The notes under the pieces are model-generated. The model ran no database searches. It was not told the DNA's origin and was given only the letters and a program-made list of their open reading frames with translations. Position numbers and translations under genes: made by a program. DNA of 64,000 nt from Aeromicrobium stalagmiti (lineage in GTDB: Bacteria > Actinomycetota > Actinomycetes > Propionibacteriales > Nocardioidaceae). The stretch spans positions 1 to 64,000 of the forward strand of contig NZ_JABSTZ010000004.1 of the NCBI RefSeq assembly GCF_013283745.1, given 5' to 3'. Of this stretch, positions 63,301-64,000 are shown in pieces; within the stretch, counting starts at the first letter, position 1; each line of letters opens with the position of its first letter.

Positions 63301-63385
63301 GCGGAAGCGGGAGGCAGGCATGCTCCTGGATCCGCAGGCACGGCTCGGGGAGGACGGCGCCTACTACGGCGTCGCCTGCCAGTGA
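54356..63385 (+). CDS. fas: Type I fatty acid synthase
   Basis: A 3009-residue cytosolic megasynthase making long-chain acyl-CoA from acetyl-CoA and malonyl-CoA. Domain order follows bacterial FAS-I: acetyltransferase with GHSQG (Ser155); enoyl reductase (about 400-700) with LLAGMTPTTV and IEGGKAGGHHSW; MaoC-like dehydratase with GDHNPIHT (about 1200); malonyl/palmitoyl transferase with GHSVGEYNALA (Ser1403); acyl carrier with CDGASSRRNQLLVDLG (about 1771); ketoreductase with VTGASKGSI (about 2070); ketosynthase with Cys2660 in VAACATT and histidines in SKHDTSTG and TGHAKGG. The GTG at 54356 is preferred (GAGGGA nearby); a start at 54278 would lie in the operator. Confidence 0.96.
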   Translation: MTTIDTPLATNQTTPAQERRGALVDRLLAGTPYAIGFGGQGAPWLEPLAGLIRDFALDTELEALVAQAEERIAPVATELARVGVTFTPLAWADVLASAESAEDDDAPQLPTSEVLDTPGASVPGILLAQLAGIRALHRQGLDPQAVAPAAVIGHSQGYLATQSLAGVPDVELLAVARLIGAAAQLVGRRRGLLGQTMLSVSNVVPEHVDEILADLPSSLRVVSRLRNGRRSVVLSGPAESLRVVEARFDEIAAAEKAERDRKTTGGTPFAPVVEPLPAQLAFHHPDLAEAADLVAAWAETCGIDAELARMLTLRSIVDPVDWVASLEQAMDAGASWILDLGPGDIAARLSARELRIRGASVIATTTRRGHRELTAAGAAPRPSTPWSAYEPTVVTLPDGTLHAETRFTRLTGKSPILLAGMTPTTVDPKIVAAAANAGFWAELAGGGQVTEEIFACHVAELDELLTPGSTYQFNSLFLDPYLWKLQLGQKRLVQRARAAGSPIDGVVVTAGIPELDEAVALVEELREAAITHVVFKPGTVKQIRQVVAIAKAVAPTPVHVQIEGGKAGGHHSWEELDDLLIATYGELRALDNVVVCVGGGIGTPEVAAAYLTGEWARRHGFPLMPLDGILVGTAAMATLEATTSPAVKQLLVETRGTGTWVGAGTAKGGMASGRSQLGADIHEIDNTASRTGRLLDEVAGDATAVAERRDEIIDALNRTAKPYFGDVDTMTYAQWLTRYLELAGTPTWLDVTLRGRFVAMLQRAEARLNDADRGEIATLFADASLVDDGASAIATLLDAYPQAETVLMHPADVLFFVDQCRTPGKPVNFVPVLDQDVRRWWRSDSLWQAHDPRYAADEVCIIPGTVSVAGIDRVDEPVAELLRRFEDATIDGLLAAGRSPQRVAGRRRVDDAGEVLSLVLAAPDLVWAGRTVRNPVHRLGSEWVIVDPQRAEHPETGAALVQVDARTAELTVPMARPLTLRIAVDETVLVGAAPVVTTASAVEAMSALVVGAAGGAVPVVTAGRAGVAVDWDPDLVADHAGVTGAATSAVDGPVHPVPDVLVGLAWPSVFAVLGDAATTDGVPVIEGMLDLVHLDHAIRLTGSLPVSPSRLVISSVLDTIEDTDFGRVVAVDVTVSSPAGDVATMRERFAIRGRTGAGQLTDPARAGGSLGDDVRDTPRKSRGAATVVAPSDLRAFAAVTGDHNPIHTSVAAARLAGLGDRIVHGMWISAAAQQVVSGRRITGWTTRFLSPLAPGATVSISADRVGLDQGAEVVDVTVRSGGDVVMSATARLEAPRTAYAFPGQGIQHPGMGMAAYQRSKAARDIWDRADAHTREALGFSILTVVRDNPTTLVTRGVTHKHPDGVLFLTQFTQVAMAVLGAAQMAELRESGGFVEGSILAGHSVGEYNALAAVSGVIPLEAVVEVVFQRGSVMHGLVPRDAAGRSDYRLAAIRPSQIGLTDADVTAFVDGIADRTGEFLQIVNYNLKDSQYAIAGTVKGLEVLEAEVAKRRAEFGGKAAFILVPGIDVPFHSTVLHSGVPDFRERLQELLPATIDPSILAGRYVPNLVPRPFTLDRAFLQEIADLVPSAPLDEVLADYAAWASRPGELCRVVLIELLAWQFASPVRWIETQDLFFTPVEDGGLGVERFVEIGVGQSPTVANLASSTLKLPGRVGPAVQVLNFERDNAAVFSTDEEQQVVEDESPVETVAAASTSAAPAPAAAAATSSGPRPADLTFDAADATSVLIAWWTKMRLDQIGAADSIESLCDGASSRRNQLLVDLGGELGLGAIDGAADAVIPALSTQVKGLARGYKAFGPVLTEALGDHLKKVLGPTGKRQAAIAERVTDVWQLGPGWASHVLTELAMSSRDGSSVRGGEFGSLTAISSGADVDAAVDASVQAVGARHGVSVDLPSSGGGEATIDAAALGEFTAQITGPDGVLASSARLVLDQLGLTEAPTAVEPDEADAIVLARVESELGSDWAKLTAPAFDPLKAVLFDDRWASAREDLARLAHGDTVDASFVGAGAVVAAQATWWSTHVDDQVLADRFRQIAVDATATTSGQWADDLAVVTGASKGSIAAGIAGQLLAGGATVVATTSGLGPAKLAFFKQLYRTHAVHGAALWVVPANMASFADVDALSDWISSEQTQTRAGATSVLKPAMTPTLLFPFAAGRVAGDLTDAGSRTEVDMRILLWSVERLIGALSAHGQDHDIDATLHVVLPGSPNRGMFGGDGGYGEAKAALDALVARWSAERTWGERVTLAHAIIGWVRGTGLMGANDPLVEAVEAAGVRTWTPDGMAAALLETCESAARTAARTEPVTVDLTGGLGGTKIDMKALAEGIERPAAPADDETVTITALAPSPAQLDRVEQLDWADIEARPEDLVVIVGAGELGPYGSARTRFEVEVSDQLSAAGVLELAWSTGLVSWDEQGGGWFDTATQEKVDEADLVERYEETVREAVGIRRYVDEGTMVDNAAPLLTSVYLDKDLSFTVSNEAEARALRDADPERTVIAASADGDWTVTRKAGTEIRVPRRMQLTRTVGGQIPTGFDPTVWGVPAEMVESIDRVALWNLICTVDAFLSSGFTPSELMRWVHPALVANTQGTGMGGMQSMQSLYLDTLLGESKANDILQEALPNVIAAHVVQSYVGSYGAMIHPVAACATTAVSVEEGVDKIRLGKAEFVVSGGFDDLSVEGIVGFADMSATADSAAMRAKGLEDRYFSRGNDRRYGGFVESQGGGTILLARGDVAARMGLPVLGVVAYAGSFADGVHTSIPAPGIGALAAGLGGRESALAKSLKTLGLTADDVAVLSKHDTSTGVNERNESELHERLAGAIGRSDGNPLFVISQKTLTGHAKGGAAAFQIIGLCQVLAGGVIPPNRSLDCVMDDLAEHEHLVWLREPLATGQLKAGLVTSLGFGHVAGLLAIVHPQAFLATLPAADRDAYAERAQARAIEGRMRIVRAMYGGPSLYERPADRRLGSEGVRKREAGMLLDPQARLGEDGAYYGVACQ

Positions 63386-63774
63386 CGGTCGTCGGTGTCG
63401 GTGTCGATCTGGTCCACGTTCCCTCGTTCGCGGACCAGCTGGAACGACCCGGCACCGGCTTCGCCGCCGCGTTCCTTCCCGGGGAGCGGAGTGACGCGCA
63501 GAGTCATCCCTCCGACGTTGCGCGTCACTTCGCCGCTCGGTGGGGGGCCAAGGAGGCCGTGATCAAGGCCTGGTCGGCCTCGATCTTCGGCGAGGCGCCG
63601 GTCATGGACGAGCGCGTGCACCACCTGATCGAGCTCGTCTCCGACGCCTGGGGACGTCCGCGCATCCGCCTGCACGGCGAGGTGGCCCGGCACCTGACGG
63701 GTCACGCGCTCGAGGTGTCGCTCAGCCACGACGGGGACTACGCGATCGCGTACGTCATCCTCTCCCGCCCCTGA
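63382..63774 (+). CDS. acpS: Holo-[acyl-carrier-protein] synthase
   Basis: A 130-residue phosphopantetheinyl transferase that would load the acyl-carrier domain of FAS-I. Motifs are VGVGVDLVHVPSFADQL (first metal Asp), then FAARWGAKEAVIKAW and LSHDGDYAIAYV. Its GTG overlaps the FAS-I stop (GTGA), a link seen in many FAS-I bearing actinobacteria. It ends ahead of a small GC hairpin. Confidence 0.95.
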   Translation: MTVVGVGVDLVHVPSFADQLERPGTGFAAAFLPGERSDAQSHPSDVARHFAARWGAKEAVIKAWSASIFGEAPVMDERVHHLIELVSDAWGRPRIRLHGEVARHLTGHALEVSLSHDGDYAIAYVILSRP

Positions 63775-63813
63775 CCCCGCGCGGTTTACCACGGTCCCTA
63801 CGCAAACTGAAGG

Positions 63814-63830
63814 GGGCGGACGGACCGCCC
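63814..63830 (+). terminator. Short GC hairpin after acpS
   Basis: GGGCGG pairs with CCGCCC around ACGGA (63814-63830), 40 bases after the acpS stop. The stem is only 6 bp and lacks a U-tract, so the call is tentative. Confidence 0.4.
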
Positions 63831-63858
63831 GGGGCAAACGTCATCCTCCCGGGGGAAA

Positions 63859-63892
63859 GATGCCACGGGCGGACGACGGATGCCTCGGGCGG
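63859..63892. repeat. Direct repeat of 14 bases, period 20
   Basis: ATGCCACGGGCGGA at 63859-63872 recurs as ATGCCTCGGGCGGA at 63879-63892. It lies between acpS and the convergent partial gene; it could be a remnant repeat or a binding-site pair. No function is assigned. Confidence 0.5.
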
Positions 63893-63893
63893 A

Positions 63894-64000
63894 GTCAGGC
63901 GATCGTGCGGGCGTTGCGCGTGTAGAGCTTCGCGGACTGCGCGAGACCGGCGCGGATGCGCTGGGCAGTGGCGCCCTGGTGTCTCGGCGCGAGGTCGGCC
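63894..64000 (-). CDS. C-terminal fragment of an unidentified protein
   Basis: The minus strand holds an open frame from the window edge to a TGA at 63896-63894. The last 34 visible residues include GATAQRIRAGLAQSAKLYTR and end NARTIA, predicted helical and basic. Too little is seen to name a family; the gene runs beyond the window. Confidence 0.45.

Overview
The window is a contiguous piece of a high-GC actinobacterial chromosome. A type I fatty acid synthase, oligoribonuclease, a divergent LysG/LysE pair, a LexA box of the actinobacterial form and many leaderless-type promoters all fit Actinomycetota. A Nocardioidaceae-like host such as Aeromicrobium is my best guess from gene content, but this is inference. 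No rRNA, CRISPR array, prophage or plasmid backbone is visible. The only mobile DNA is the end of an IS5-family element at the left edge.

Layout. 1-3.2 kb: IS end, then murI, a metallo-beta-lactamase-fold hydrolase, rph and the XTP/dITP pyrophosphatase gene. 3.2-9.1 kb: SGNH hydrolase, trmL, benE, an SRPBCC protein, EamA transporter plus GntR regulator, AIM24-like protein and two unknown small genes. 9.2-13.1 kb: tRNA-Leu, Bcp peroxiredoxin, DUF3618 protein, an orphan GroES-like protein, FUSC membrane protein and a Tat-exported alkaline phosphatase. 13.1-13.8 kb: a 31-codon ORF with an ideal ribosome binding site and U-tract terminator, followed by a small unknown protein (possible attenuator). 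13.8-20.5 kb: two malyl-CoA lyase family enzymes, an SOS-boxed DUF222/HNH protein and KdpD/KdpE without kdpFABC.

20.8-31 kb: an LPXTG surface protein with a perfect 207-bp tandem duplication, DUF503, epimerase, zinc-ribbon, GGDEF and DksA/TraR-like proteins, tRNA-Lys, an FAD oxidoreductase, AlkD-like protein, pirin, a membrane-anchored MmpS-like protein and a histidine phosphatase. 31-36.9 kb: glpK-glpD-DUF4097 operon, tRNA-His, orn and a DsbA-like thiol protein. 36.9-39.8 kb: lysE-crcB-crcB with divergent lysG, and an unknown protein.

39.8-42.1 kb is the best-defined regulatory module. Two divergent operons flank one Zur box and encode zinc-free ribosomal protein paralogs: L28, L33 and S14 on one side, a CobW-family protein, L32 and L36 on the other. 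Together they form a zinc-sparing ribosome cassette.

42-50 kb: tRNA-Arg, PrsW, two consecutive dynamin-like GTPases, an SSB, EttA, and a MarR regulator divergent from yceI. The MarR/yceI intergenic region and the pirin promoter 21 kb away share a near-identical 18-bp operator. 50-64 kb is lipid metabolism: TetR regulator, acyl-CoA dehydrogenase, thiolase, SDR reductase, a 3009-residue FAS-I behind paired GAGG-CCTC repeats, and the overlapping acpS that would activate it.
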